DNA of 64,000 nucleotides from JAPOXR01 sp963664715 (GTDB lineage Bacteria > Pseudomonadota > Alphaproteobacteria > Rhodobacterales > Rhodobacteraceae). Below, one piece after another: positions 1 through 8,695 of this stretch. Made by a program: the position numbers and the translations under genes. Location of the stretch: contig CAXXUY010000002.1 in the NCBI GenBank assembly GCA_963664715.2, positions 62,001-126,000 on the forward strand, read 5' to 3'. The notes beneath the pieces are model-generated. The model saw only the letters and a list, made by a program, of their open reading frames with translations, made no database searches and had not been told where the DNA came from. Each line of letters opens with the position of its first letter. Position 1 is the first letter of the stretch.

Positions 1-62
1 TTCCCGCCGGGATAGGTCTTCGAGACTCCGTCCATGTGGTATACGAACTCGTGCTTGGACAT
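1..62 (-). CDS. ettA: EttA-type ABC-F translation factor, N-terminal fragment
   Basis: The first 62 bases, read on the minus strand, start with ATG at 62-60 and encode MSKHEFVYHMDG followed by VSKTYPGG, the conserved opening of alphaproteobacterial EttA. EttA is a cytoplasmic ABC-F ATPase (two nucleotide-binding domains, no membrane part) that binds the ribosomal E site and gates entry into elongation according to ADP/ATP ratio. Only about 20 codons are visible and neither Walker motif is inside the window, so the assignment rests on the N-terminal signature alone. It is divergent from nadD, and the 133 bases between them must hold the start signals of both. No clear Shine-Dalgarno was seen. 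Confidence 0.75.
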   Translation of the reverse strand, partial: MSKHEFVYHMDGVSKTYPGG

Positions 63-195
63 GTGTTGGGCCGGAATTGCCTTGGGGATGCGAATACCTA
101 TAGTTTCAGCCTGGGCTCGGCAACAGATGTTGAGTGGCAGACCCACGCTCGCGGGCCGGATCGGCAGCGAAATCGGGCAGGGGAGTTCCGGATAG

Positions 196-801
196 ATGCG
201 CGCAGGATTGCGATGTGAGGTTCCTTACTGTCCAGACGGGTTTCGAATCGGCCTGTTTGGCGGGTCGTTTGATCCTCCTCATTCCGGGCACGGCCACGCA
301 ACCCGGTGGGCGATGAAGCAGATTGCGCTCGACCGGGTGTGGTGGCTCTTCTCATCAGGGAATCCTCTGAAGTTGCGAAGTCCTGCGGATGTGGCGGAGC
401 GCATTGTTGCTGCCAGGTCGGTGCTCAATCATCCGCGGGTTCACTTCTCGGACCTGGAAGCAAGGGCGGGTCTTCACCTTACGTTCGATACTCTGGACCT
501 TCTGCAATCCCTGAACCCGAATGCGCGGTTTGTTTGGCTGATGGGGTCCGACAGCCTTGCAAGCTTTCACCTCTGGGCTGAATGGCAGGAGATCTTCGGG
601 CGTGTATGCATCGGTGTGCTCGCGAGACACCCGCATCAACTCGCAGTCCTGAATTCGGTCGCTGCACGCGCATTTGCCAGTTGCCGGATACCCGATGGCC
701 CTTCCCGGTTCCTTGCCGCATTCGACCCCCCGGCCTGGGCAATGTTCCGGATGCCGCTCGATTTTACGTCTTCGTCCAAACTCCGCATGTCGAGGCCTTG
801 A
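196..801 (+). CDS. nadD: Nicotinate-nucleotide adenylyltransferase
   Basis: NadD transfers AMP from ATP to nicotinate mononucleotide, making deamido-NAD in the NAD biosynthesis pathway (cytoplasm). The 201-residue protein has the family nucleotide-binding motif GGSFDPPHSGH at about residues 22-32, with the (H/T)xGH pattern, followed by WWLFSSGNPLK and the LMGSDSL segment (about 115-121) typical of NadD. The C-terminus SSSKLR corresponds to the ISST-x-(I/L)R adenylyl-binding motif, slightly diverged. Length is normal. The ATG at 196 is preceded by GGGGAG at 181-186, which supports this start. In many alphaproteobacteria rsfS and rlmH follow nadD, but here the next gene is the end of an unrelated minus-strand operon. 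Confidence 0.92.
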   Translation: MRAGLRCEVPYCPDGFRIGLFGGSFDPPHSGHGHATRWAMKQIALDRVWWLFSSGNPLKLRSPADVAERIVAARSVLNHPRVHFSDLEARAGLHLTFDTLDLLQSLNPNARFVWLMGSDSLASFHLWAEWQEIFGRVCIGVLARHPHQLAVLNSVAARAFASCRIPDGPSRFLAAFDPPAWAMFRMPLDFTSSSKLRMSRP

Positions 802-968
802 AGGCGCCGAGTCCGCGGTCCGGGGAGTGGCTGTGCTTCCCCGAGCGGAATTCAGCAGTTTGGCTGCATATCCGGACATTCGGGGTTGACCTGGAATGCG
901 GCCCCCGCGGGTTCCTCCACTCGTTCAGGGAACTCAACAAGGGACAGGAACCAGAGGAAATCGATCCG

Positions 969-2597
969 TCAGTCACTGCACGAGTGACCGTATGCTTCCT
1001 CGGCACTGGCTGCGGTTACAATGTCCTCTTCCACGTCCCGGGAAACCGCTGCTGCGGACCGCAATTCCGGCGGACCGTAACCTCCACCGCCCGCGGTTGT
1101 AATCGACACGATCTGCCCGGGCGCGAGGTCAATTGTGCCCGAGAATTCGCCACTCTCCGCTCCCGCGTCCAGTTTCGTGCCAGCGGCGTTTCCGCCTCCT
1201 TCCAGCCCCCAGGGTCTGGACACAATCCTCGATCCCTCGATCGTGAGCCTGCATGCGCGGTCCGCCCGGTAAACCCGGCAAATCCCGAGGCCACCACGAA
1301 ATTCCCCGATACCTGCCGACCCGTTGGCAAGTTCGTAACACAGCAGTGTCAGTGGGTATTCCGGCTCAAGCGCCTCCACCGGCAGGTTCGACGTGTTCGT
1401 CAGGTGAACGTGAATGCCCGAAAGTCCATCCGCCGATGGTCGGGCGCCGCCTCCGCCCCCGATGGTCTCGAGGTAGACCCATATCGATCCTTCGCTGCGG
1501 GTTCCGCTGAACACCGCGCTTGTGCAACATCCGTTTCCCGCCGCGGCGACCTTGCCCGGAAGTGCCTGGGCAAGTGCCCCGAAAACAAGGTCTGCGACCC
1601 GCTGACAGGTTGCAACCCTTCCATCCACCGCGGCTGGATGCTGGCAATTCAGGATGGATCCACCGGGTGCCGACACCGAAATCGGACGTGCAAGGCCGGC
1701 ATTGGGCAGAATTGTCGGATCAACGACGGACTTGACCGCATAGTAGCACGCGGAAAGAAGCGCAGTGTACACCATGTTCAATCCGGCGCGGATCTGGGGT
1801 GGCCCATCGAATTCCAGTGAAATGTCTGAACCGGCGACCGTGATCTCGACGGAGAGCTGCAGCACCTCGGGAAACACGTTGCTGTCGAACACGTCCTCGA
1901 ATCGATAGGTGCCGTCGGGAATCGACGCGATTCCGGCCCGCATCTTCCGCTCGGCATAGTCCAGGAGGGCATCGCCGGCCGCCATTACGGTTTCCACTCC
2001 ATACTTGGAGCAAAGATCCCGCAGACGCTGGACGCCCAGCTGGTTGGCCGCCATCTGCGCGCGGATGTCGGACATCCGCTCGTCAGGCACCTGGCAGTTG
2101 AGAAGAAACACTGCCAGCAGGTCTTCCTGCAGCTTGCCCTCCCGGTAGAGCCGGACCGGAGGAATCCGCAACCCCTCCTGGTATATGTGGTCGTGGCCAC
2201 GGTCGACGAAGTCGGCATGGTGTGCCGTATTCACGGCCCAGGCGACCTGGACCCCGTCAAAGAACACGGGCTCGGCCAGCACGATGTCCGGCAGGTGGGT
2301 GCCACCGCCCGTATAGGCATCATTGGCCATGAACACATCTCCGGCGCGAAACTCCTCCGCGTCAAAGTGGTCGCAAATGTGGCCGATCACGCCAATGAAG
2401 CTTCCCAGATGCATCGGGATGTGTTCGGCTTGGCACAGGGTCTTGCCGTTTCGGTCGAACAGGGCGGTCGAACAGTCGCGCCGTTCCTTGATGTTGGTGG
2501 AATAGGATGCCCGGACAAGCGCCTCGCCCATCTCCTCAACGATGGAGGAAAGTGCGGAGCCAATGACTTCCACCGTGATCGGATCCATGCCTGCCAT
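969..2597 (-). CDS. hyuB: Hydantoinase B/oxoprolinase family protein, HyuB subunit
   Basis: This 542-residue protein is the B (beta) subunit of the N-methylhydantoinase/5-oxoprolinase/acetone carboxylase superfamily, which works with HyuA to open cyclic amides in an ATP-dependent reaction. The opening DPITVEVIGSAL and the later blocks ERRDCSTALFD, GDVFMANDAYTGGGTHLPDI and WAVNTAHHADF are family signatures; the C-terminus holds GEFRGGLG and a glycine-rich TTAGGGGYGPP. The length fits the family (about 520-600). Its ATG overlaps the hyuA stop codon (TGATG), so the two are translationally coupled. It is the last gene of a four-gene minus-strand operon. Subunit identity is clear; the substrate (hydantoin, 5-oxoproline or another lactam) cannot be read from sequence. 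Confidence 0.9.
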   Translation of the reverse strand: MAGMDPITVEVIGSALSSIVEEMGEALVRASYSTNIKERRDCSTALFDRNGKTLCQAEHIPMHLGSFIGVIGHICDHFDAEEFRAGDVFMANDAYTGGGTHLPDIVLAEPVFFDGVQVAWAVNTAHHADFVDRGHDHIYQEGLRIPPVRLYREGKLQEDLLAVFLLNCQVPDERMSDIRAQMAANQLGVQRLRDLCSKYGVETVMAAGDALLDYAERKMRAGIASIPDGTYRFEDVFDSNVFPEVLQLSVEITVAGSDISLEFDGPPQIRAGLNMVYTALLSACYYAVKSVVDPTILPNAGLARPISVSAPGGSILNCQHPAAVDGRVATCQRVADLVFGALAQALPGKVAAAGNGCCTSAVFSGTRSEGSIWVYLETIGGGGGARPSADGLSGIHVHLTNTSNLPVEALEPEYPLTLLCYELANGSAGIGEFRGGLGICRVYRADRACRLTIEGSRIVSRPWGLEGGGNAAGTKLDAGAESGEFSGTIDLAPGQIVSITTAGGGGYGPPELRSAAAVSRDVEEDIVTAASAEEAYGHSCSD

Positions 2598-4666
2598 CAG
2601 GCCAGCTCCAGGATCAGGTTATGCCGTGCATCGATCTGGACCAGCATTTCCGGCAATATCAGCGTGGTCGTGTCCATCTGTTCCACAATTGCCGGACCTT
2701 CAATTGTCTGTCCGGGCAGTAGATCCGATCTGGAAAAGACAGGGCAGTCAACTGGCCCGCCCGCTTCCGACAGCCAGACGCTCCGCCTGTCCCGCGGTTC
2801 GGGTGAACCCGTGTGTTCTCGAATTGTCGCCCCTGCAGGTTCCGTCTTGTTGACAAGCCCGAGCGCCTCGATTCTCAAGGTTACGAATTCGATGGATTCA
2901 CCCTCCACGGCAAACCCGAAGCGTTGGCGATGTGCGGCCTCGAAATTGTCCGCGACCCGGTCGATACTGGCGGCGGCGATCGGACCTGCAGGGACCGGCA
3001 CCTGCAGTTCATGGTTCTGGCCAACATAGCGCAGGTCGGCCGTGCGGATGAGCATTCGCCTTGCTGACGGAATGGATTCCCGGTCGAGCCAGCGCGTGGC
3101 TCGGTCTGCCAGTACATCGTAGATGTCCGACACTTCAGATGCTGCGTCCGGGGACATTGAAATCCTGTGGGTCCGGGAAAAATCCGCCTTCAGATCGGTC
3201 ATCAGGAGCCCGAGCGCGCAAAGTGCGCCCGGCGCGGGCGGCACGATGATCCGGGAGATTTCGAGCTCCCGGGCCAGCCGCGCTGCATGGAGCGGTCCGG
3301 CTCCGCCAAACGCCATCAGCGCATAGTCTCGAGGATCGTGACCCCTCTGCACCGAAATCACGCGAATGGCTCTGGCCATGTTCGCGGTTGCGACGGAGAT
3401 TATCCCTTGGGCGGTCCGGTTGAGACTCATTCCGAGAGGCTCGGCAAGCCCGGACACGGCGGCGGCGGCCATGCCCTTCCGTATCCTCATCCTTCCATCC
3501 AGGATGGAGACGGGATTGAGAGTCTGCAGCACGACATTTGCGTCGGTCACAGTTGGCTCCTGCCCACCTCTTCCGTAGCAGGCGGGCCCGGGAAGGGCGC
3601 CGGCACTCCGGGGCCCAACCTTGAGGAGGCCCCCGCTGTCCACCCATGCAATCGATCCGCCACCAGCGCCCACCGTATGAATGTCGAGCATCGGAAGCTT
3701 GATGGGATAGCCATGCACCTCGCCCTCGGCTGATCGCTTGCAAACACCGTTCTCGAGCAAGGCAACGTCGGACGAGGTGCCGCCGGCATCAAGTGTGATC
3801 ACGCTTTCGAAACCAGCTCTCCGCGCAATTTCCTGTGCCGCAACAACGCCTGTCGAGGGTCCCGACAGCAATGTTCGTACCGGGTGGGCCGCTGCGGTCT
3901 CCACGCCGATGACTCCTCCGTTGGACTGCGTGAGGTGGACAGGGACGGGAATTCCAGCTTCTCGCAGGCAGGTGTCGAGCCGGGTGACAAACCGCTTCAT
4001 CACCGGTCCAAGAAAGGCGTTCACGACAGTCGTCGACAGTCGTTCAAATTCCCGAAACTCGGGGGCGACGTCGCTTGAAACAGTGATAAAGGCATCGTCG
4101 ATTTCGTCCGCCAGTAAAGCCGCCGCCGCCCGTTCGTGGCTTGCATCAAGAAAGCTGTAGAGAAAGCATACCGCAACCGCGTCCACACCCTTTTCAGCCA
4201 GCTTGCGCGCGGCGATTCTCACGGACTGGACGTCCAGTTGACACTCGATGCTGCCATCCGGGCGCAGACGTTCCGGCACGTCGATCCGACGATCCCGGGG
4301 AACGAGGGGCTTCGGTTTGTCAGCCATCATGTCGTAGAGGCTTGGGCGCCTCTGCCGGCCAATCTCGAGAAGGTCTCGAAAGCCGGCCGTCGTGATCAGG
4401 CCCGTTCTTGCGCCCTCGAGTTCTATCAGCGCGTTGGTTGCGACAGTTGTTCCGTGACCGAAGTAGGTCAGATCGCTCATGCGGATTCCGACCCGCTCGA
4501 ATATTTCGGACATCGCATCGAGGATGCCGCGGGATGGGTCGTCCGGCGTGGAGGATGTCTTCCATATGTCCATCCGACCGGTTCTTTCATCATAGAGGCA
4601 AATGTCCGTGAACGTTCCACCCGAATCTACTCCGGCCCGCCATCCCGTGGGTCTGGCGTCTGTCAT
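2597..4666 (-). CDS. hyuA: Hydantoinase A/oxoprolinase family protein, HyuA subunit
   Basis: The 689-residue A subunit belongs to the same ATP-dependent amidohydrolase superfamily as HyuB. Near the N-terminus GVDSGGTFTDICLYD (about 12-26) is the actin-like ATP-binding motif of the hydantoinase A N-domain, and YFGHGTTVATNALIE follows. Mid-protein are LLSGPSTGVVAA and ITLDAGGTSSDVALL, the second phosphate-binding region, and then GAGGGSIAWVD; late in the protein is MAFGGAGPLHA. Its start codon overlaps the stop of the upstream FAD oxidoreductase by ATGA. Family members act in the cytoplasm as heteromers with HyuB. Together with the oxidoreductases and the divergent TRAP importer it suggests uptake and ring opening of a small cyclic nitrogen compound, which is inference. 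Confidence 0.9.
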   Translation of the reverse strand: MTDARPTGWRAGVDSGGTFTDICLYDERTGRMDIWKTSSTPDDPSRGILDAMSEIFERVGIRMSDLTYFGHGTTVATNALIELEGARTGLITTAGFRDLLEIGRQRRPSLYDMMADKPKPLVPRDRRIDVPERLRPDGSIECQLDVQSVRIAARKLAEKGVDAVAVCFLYSFLDASHERAAAALLADEIDDAFITVSSDVAPEFREFERLSTTVVNAFLGPVMKRFVTRLDTCLREAGIPVPVHLTQSNGGVIGVETAAAHPVRTLLSGPSTGVVAAQEIARRAGFESVITLDAGGTSSDVALLENGVCKRSAEGEVHGYPIKLPMLDIHTVGAGGGSIAWVDSGGLLKVGPRSAGALPGPACYGRGGQEPTVTDANVVLQTLNPVSILDGRMRIRKGMAAAAVSGLAEPLGMSLNRTAQGIISVATANMARAIRVISVQRGHDPRDYALMAFGGAGPLHAARLARELEISRIIVPPAPGALCALGLLMTDLKADFSRTHRISMSPDAASEVSDIYDVLADRATRWLDRESIPSARRMLIRTADLRYVGQNHELQVPVPAGPIAAASIDRVADNFEAAHRQRFGFAVEGESIEFVTLRIEALGLVNKTEPAGATIREHTGSPEPRDRRSVWLSEAGGPVDCPVFSRSDLLPGQTIEGPAIVEQMDTTTLILPEMLVQIDARHNLILELA

Positions 4667-6000
4667 TCTGCCGCCGCCCGGCGAGAGGGTTCAAATCGCG
4701 ACAGGCCGAACGGTTTCGGGACGACGCATGGCGATTCGCGGTTTACCAGCTGGGCCATCAGCAACCCTGCTGCTGGGCCGGTACCGAATCCATGGCCGGA
4801 AAAGCCGGACGCAACGAACAGTCCCGGATACCGATCAACGCTGTCGAGAACCGGCAATTCATCCGGTGTCGTGTCGATCAGGCCCGCCCAACCGTGCGTG
4901 GTGCGGGCCGCCGCAAATGACGGGAACGCCCGACACAGGGCAATGAGGGCCTTGCGATTCAGGGAGTCCCGTGGAGCCGGATCAAGCGTCCGGTGGGTTT
5001 CGAATGGCGTTCTTTCGTCAACCGACCAACGGCGTGGTGTCTTGAGTTCGGACACGAACTGCCTGCCAAGCTCAAAGCGAAGTTCACGCCAGTGTTTCTT
5101 CACTGCTGGAAGGAAATCGGTGAACAGTCTCAGACTGTCGGGAACGAGAGGTGCGATGTTGGTGTTTCTGAGTGCAATCGTGAATCCGCCATCGAGTCTC
5201 TTGCGAAATGCGAAGTCACCGCCGCCGACAGGCATGTCCGGCGCATCTTCCACCCCGTCCACCCGCGCTGCCGTCGCAAGTATCCGCAACTGCGGAAAAC
5301 GTACACCGGCATTTCCCAGGAACAGGCGCGTCCAGGCTCCGCCGGCAACCACGATGGCATCGCACCGGATGGCACCGAATTCGGTGACAGCTTCGGACAC
5401 CATGCCGCGGGCAGTCTCGAACCCCCGGACGGCACAACCTTCCAGCAGAACCGCCCCGAGTTCCCGGGCCTTCCTGGCCAGGGCAGGCGTGGCGAGCGAT
5501 GGTTCGGCTCGGCCATCTGAAGGCGTGTGCAAGCCAAGTGTGAAACCCTTGGCTGCGGCCGGAAGCAGGCGGGCAATTCTGCTGCTGTCCAGGACCTGTT
5601 GCTCGAGGCCGAATGCCTCCCCCGTCCTTGCCCACTCTTCGACCTTGGCCTCCTCTTCCGCCGTTCTGCACAGGTAGCAGATCCCGGTATTGCGAAACCC
5701 GGTTTCGATTCGATTATTGAGTTCCAGCGAGCGCCAGATCTTCAGACTCTCGATCGCAAGTGGCATTTCGGCGGGGTCACGTCCCATCTGACGCACCCAT
5801 CCCCAGTTGCGGGAAGACTGCTCGCCGGCAATGCGGCCCTTTTCACAAAGGCAGACCCGGATTTTCCTTTCAGCCAGAGCAAGCGCCGTTGAAACGCCGG
5901 CGATTCCTCCTCCAACCACAACTACATCGACTTCGGATGGCATCTCGGTGTCGCAGGACACGGTCGCAAGGCTGGCAATTGGCGATCGCGGCAATGCCAT
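4663..6000 (-). CDS. FAD-dependent amino-acid oxidase-type oxidoreductase (DAO family)
   Basis: This is a 445-residue flavoprotein of the D-amino-acid oxidase/glycine oxidase/sarcosine oxidase superfamily. The dinucleotide-binding motif VVVVGGGIAGVSTALALAE is close to the N-terminus, followed by EKGRIAGEQSSRNWGWVRQ, typical of a bacterial DAO subgroup, and near the C-terminus GLFVASGFSGHGFGTGPA closes the FAD site. Such enzymes oxidise the C-N bond of amino acids or N-methyl amines. I use the ATG at 6000, seven bases after the SDR stop; a second ATG at 5943, ten codons before the GGG motif, is also possible, and neither has a good Shine-Dalgarno. The gene overlaps hyuA by ATGA. The substrate is unknown; a cyclic or N-alkylated amino acid is plausible from context. 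Confidence 0.85.
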   Translation of the reverse strand: MALPRSPIASLATVSCDTEMPSEVDVVVVGGGIAGVSTALALAERKIRVCLCEKGRIAGEQSSRNWGWVRQMGRDPAEMPLAIESLKIWRSLELNNRIETGFRNTGICYLCRTAEEEAKVEEWARTGEAFGLEQQVLDSSRIARLLPAAAKGFTLGLHTPSDGRAEPSLATPALARKARELGAVLLEGCAVRGFETARGMVSEAVTEFGAIRCDAIVVAGGAWTRLFLGNAGVRFPQLRILATAARVDGVEDAPDMPVGGGDFAFRKRLDGGFTIALRNTNIAPLVPDSLRLFTDFLPAVKKHWRELRFELGRQFVSELKTPRRWSVDERTPFETHRTLDPAPRDSLNRKALIALCRAFPSFAAARTTHGWAGLIDTTPDELPVLDSVDRYPGLFVASGFSGHGFGTGPAAGLLMAQLVNRESPCVVPKPFGLSRFEPSRRAAAE

Positions 6001-6007
6001 GACACGC

Positions 6008-6712
6008 TCAGAGCATGTCCTCGAGGCGGCAGTTGACCAGCATCTCGGCAACGGCTGCATTGTTCGGCAATTCAATCGCCGTTCGTACCATCTGCGCAAT
6101 GGTCTCCGGTTGAATCATGTCCTCCTGTTTCAGCTTGTCCGTATACGCACTCATGTCCGTCCTTACGAAGCTGGGACAAATCACGGTTGCCCTGACACCC
6201 TTGTCCCACGCCACATGACGCGTTGTGTGGGTTAGACCCATCATTGCGAATTTCGTCATGTTGTATCCGACGAATGCGTTCTTCACCCGCTTGCCCGATA
6301 GCGACGCAATATTGACGATCCGGCCCTTTCCACTTCGCTCAAGATGCGGAAGACACAGGCGAGTCAGGCGCAAAGGCGCTTTCGCGTTGACCGTCCACAG
6401 CCGATCCAGCGCATCCTCGTTGTCATCGTGGAGCGACACTCGTTCGGCAGATCCGGCATTGTTGACAAGTGCATCAATCCGGCCAAAGCGATCCAGGGCT
6501 CCAGACACCCATCGCGCCGCCGTGTCGACCCTGAAGGCATCGAATTCCGCATAATGCCTGTTCCGGACCTCCGGTCCATGCGCCTCGACGAGCGATCCCG
6601 GCCGGCGTGCTCCCATGCTCACCCGGTATCCGTTTGCAAGCAGCTCGGAAGCCACCGCGGCACCGATGCCGCGGTTGGCTCCCGATACCAGCACTACTGA
6701 TCCATCCGGCAT
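6008..6712 (-). CDS. Short-chain dehydrogenase/reductase
   Basis: The 234-residue protein is a classical SDR, using NAD(P)H for oxidation or reduction of a hydroxyl or carbonyl group. Visible are the cofactor motif SGANRGIG near residue 11, the NNAG motif (ALVNNAGSAE), the catalytic Ser in NIASLSG and the Tyr/Lys pair in GYNMTKFA. The C-terminal part continues with CPSFVRTDM. An ATG at 6742 extends it by ten residues; I prefer 6712 because the Rossmann motif then starts at the usual distance and a weak AGAG lies upstream. It is the first gene of the SDR-DAO-hyuA-hyuB operon. The substrate cannot be inferred from sequence; a role in processing the side product of the DAO reaction is possible. 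Confidence 0.85.
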   Translation of the reverse strand: MPDGSVVLVSGANRGIGAAVASELLANGYRVSMGARRPGSLVEAHGPEVRNRHYAEFDAFRVDTAARWVSGALDRFGRIDALVNNAGSAERVSLHDDNEDALDRLWTVNAKAPLRLTRLCLPHLERSGKGRIVNIASLSGKRVKNAFVGYNMTKFAMMGLTHTTRHVAWDKGVRATVICPSFVRTDMSAYTDKLKQEDMIQPETIAQMVRTAIELPNNAAVAEMLVNCRLEDML

Positions 6713-7066
6713 TTCTCTACTCGCTTTCTGGCCCCGCGTCATCCAGGCGCACTCAATAGCGCGTCACCCCAAATGCTCAACTCACGCAACTTGTAAGGTA
6801 GTTGAACCGGAATTCAAGCGGTTGCCGGCAGGCGTTGCAAGCTTCGAACTGCCGAAATGCTGGCCCGCCGGGAATTCCCGGTGACAAGACCATGTTGGAA
6901 GCCCGCCAACTTGACTCGAGACGATTCATTCAGCATGAAACTCTCAGTCGCATCAGGGTATTGCACGGCCCTGCGGCGACCGGGATGGTCTCGCGAGACT
7001 CATGCCTCGGAACCATTTGCCGATGCAGGTTTCGGACCGACGAACGTGCAAAAGGGAGGATCGAAT
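6713..7066. promoter_or_regulatory. Divergent control region between the hydantoinase operon and the TRAP importer, with an inverted repeat
   Basis: No gene fits this roughly 350-base spacer between two operons that read away from each other. At 6787-6804 there is a small inverted repeat, CAACT, eight bases, AGTTG, a size typical of GntR- or LysR-type operators. Shared control of both operons through it is inference; no regulator gene lies in the neighbourhood. The end of the spacer holds the strong AAAGGGAGGA ribosome-binding site of dctP at 7051-7060. Confidence 0.3.
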
Positions 7067-8077
7067 ATGAAGCACACAGTAAAGCATCTCTTGCTAGCCA
7101 CATCCGGGGCGATGGCCGCCGCGGTGTTTGCATTCACGGCCAATGCCGAGCCGATCAAGTGGGACATGGCCGACGAGTACGGCGAAAACGCCCTCACGGG
7201 ACAGTCGGCCAAGTATTGTCTCGGCGAGATCAATCGAATGGCCGAGGGAACACTCGAAATTACGTACCAGGGTGGTGGCGCGCTGGGATACAAATCCGTC
7301 GACCATTTTGACGCGGTGCAGGACGGAGGCGTTCAGTCTGCGTATACGCTGCTGACCCAACTGGGCGGCATTGACCCCGTGTTCAACCTGAGTTCGCTGC
7401 CGTTCATTGCCAACACGGCAGAACAGGTCTACCAACTCTGGCAGATTGCCCGGCCTGAATACGCGAAGGTGTTCGAGGCCAACAACATGGTCCTTCTCTG
7501 GGCCATGCCGAACCCGCCAAGCGGCATTCATGCAAAGGCGCCAATCACCGATCCGGAGACACTGTCGGGACTGCGGATCCGGACCTACGATGTGAACGGC
7601 ACCAAGACACTCAAGGCCGCCGGGGCAGCGCCGTTGCAGATTGCCTGGGCCGACCTTGTGCCACAGCTGTCCACTGGAGGAGTTGATGCCGTCTTGACAT
7701 CGGCCGACGGTGGCAAGCAGTTGTCTATCTGGGACTATGTATCGGATTTCACGGAACTGAACTACGCGATGGCTCTGTTTGTCGCGCATGTAAACAAGGA
7801 CGAATTTGATGCATTGCCGGCAGAGGGACAGCAGGCGCTGATGGACGCAATCCCGGTCTGCGACGCATTCAACTGGGAACTCATGCAGAATGCGATCCAG
7901 GTCTCGTATGACGCGATGATGGAAAACGGCATGAACGTGACCCTGGATGACGACGTCCCGCAATCCGTCTTTGATCTCCTTGGAGGTGCCGGAGAACAGG
8001 TGCGCGCATCCTGGATCGAGGAGGCCGGCGAGCGCGGCGCCAGGATCCTGGAGGAATTTGAATCGGTCCGGAATTGA
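7067..8077 (+). CDS. dctP: TRAP transporter solute-binding protein, DctP family
   Basis: This 336-residue periplasmic receptor of a tripartite ATP-independent importer captures its ligand and delivers it to the DctQM membrane complex. The protein starts with a Sec signal peptide (MKHTVKHLLLATSGAM then AAAVFAFTANAEP, probable cleavage after ANA), then WDMADEYGENALTG, and carries the family helix-strand region SGLRIRTYDVNGTKTLKAAG, where the Arg that usually binds the substrate carboxylate lies, and ADLVPQLSTGGVDAVLTS. The start at 7067 is preceded seven bases upstream by AAAGGGAGGA. A perfect stem-loop follows the stop. Substrates of this family are mostly organic acids or carboxylated nitrogen compounds; the divergent hydantoinase operon hints at the latter. 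Confidence 0.93.
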   Translation: MKHTVKHLLLATSGAMAAAVFAFTANAEPIKWDMADEYGENALTGQSAKYCLGEINRMAEGTLEITYQGGGALGYKSVDHFDAVQDGGVQSAYTLLTQLGGIDPVFNLSSLPFIANTAEQVYQLWQIARPEYAKVFEANNMVLLWAMPNPPSGIHAKAPITDPETLSGLRIRTYDVNGTKTLKAAGAAPLQIAWADLVPQLSTGGVDAVLTSADGGKQLSIWDYVSDFTELNYAMALFVAHVNKDEFDALPAEGQQALMDAIPVCDAFNWELMQNAIQVSYDAMMENGMNVTLDDDVPQSVFDLLGGAGEQVRASWIEEAGERGARILEEFESVRN

Positions 8078-8091
8078 TCGGATCAAAAACC

Positions 8092-8114
8092 TGCCGGGCG
8101 GCCTCCGCCCGGCA
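8092..8114 (+). terminator. Stem-loop after dctP (attenuator or mRNA-stabilising hairpin)
   Basis: TGCCGGGCGG at 8092-8101 and CCGCCCGGCA at 8105-8114 form a perfect 10-base-pair stem with a CCT loop, 14 bases after the dctP stop codon and 20 before the dctQ start. Only a short TTT follows, so partial termination or protection of the dctP message, giving more receptor than permease, is likelier than full termination. Confidence 0.7.
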
Positions 8115-8134
8115 TTTCAGCACATCCTGACATT

Positions 8135-8677
8135 GTGGCTCGGCAAAACTCCATCCCGGAGCCAGCGTGGCTCAGGCTCATTGGCGGGGTTTCCTCGACA
8201 CTGAACAAGACTGCGGCGACCGTGGCCGCGACCCTGCTGGTCATGATGGTCTTGTTGATTCTGCTTGAGATTGTCCTTCGCTACTTTTCGCGATCGACCT
8301 TCATGGCGGATGCACTCGTGGGACATGGCGTTGCAGCCACGACCTTCCTTGCACTGGGATGGGCACTGGAGCGAGGGAGCATGATTCGCATCAGCGTCCT
8401 GACGCGACGACTGCGACCATCTCCGCGCTTTGCCGCCGAAGCGTTCACGATCATCGCGACCGAGCTCCTGATTCTCTGCCTGATGTACTACCAGTGGCGC
8501 ACCGTCTCCAAGCTGTGGATACGGGGGTCGGTCAGCCAGCACTATTTTCCGATCCCGCTCTGGATTCCGGAGGCAATTTTCTTCATCGGCCTTGTTCTAC
8601 TGGCACTTCAACTTCTGGTCAGGCTTTGCCGGCTGGGCGTTGTTGGAGTGGAAAAGGACGAAACCTTGACACTCTGA
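8135..8677 (+). CDS. dctQ: TRAP transporter small permease, DctQ family
   Basis: The 180-residue DctQ-type subunit shows the expected four membrane helices: VAATLLVMMVLLILLEIVL, a second around ALVGHGVAATTFLALGWAL, a third around FTIIATELLILCLMYY, and a fourth EAIFFIGLVLLALQLLV. LEIVLRYF in the first helix region and the charged RGSMIRI before helix 3 are family features. It bridges the periplasmic receptor and DctM and is needed for uptake. The most likely start is GTG at 8135, since no ATG lies near and the frame has no better start; there is no visible Shine-Dalgarno, so translation may be weak or coupled. dctM follows after 18 bases. Confidence 0.88.
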   Translation: MARQNSIPEPAWLRLIGGVSSTLNKTAATVAATLLVMMVLLILLEIVLRYFSRSTFMADALVGHGVAATTFLALGWALERGSMIRISVLTRRLRPSPRFAAEAFTIIATELLILCLMYYQWRTVSKLWIRGSVSQHYFPIPLWIPEAIFFIGLVLLALQLLVRLCRLGVVGVEKDETLTL

Positions 8678-8695
8678 CCAAGAAAGGTCCCCGAG

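Noticed and set aside
582..1820. Plus-strand frame of 412 codons across the nadD-hyuB junction
   Set aside because: It overlaps nadD and reads antisense to hyuB with no family motif; the minus-strand protein is clear.
4136..5677. Plus-strand frame of 513 codons
   Set aside because: Antisense to hyuA and the DAO gene. Long antisense frames are common at this GC content.
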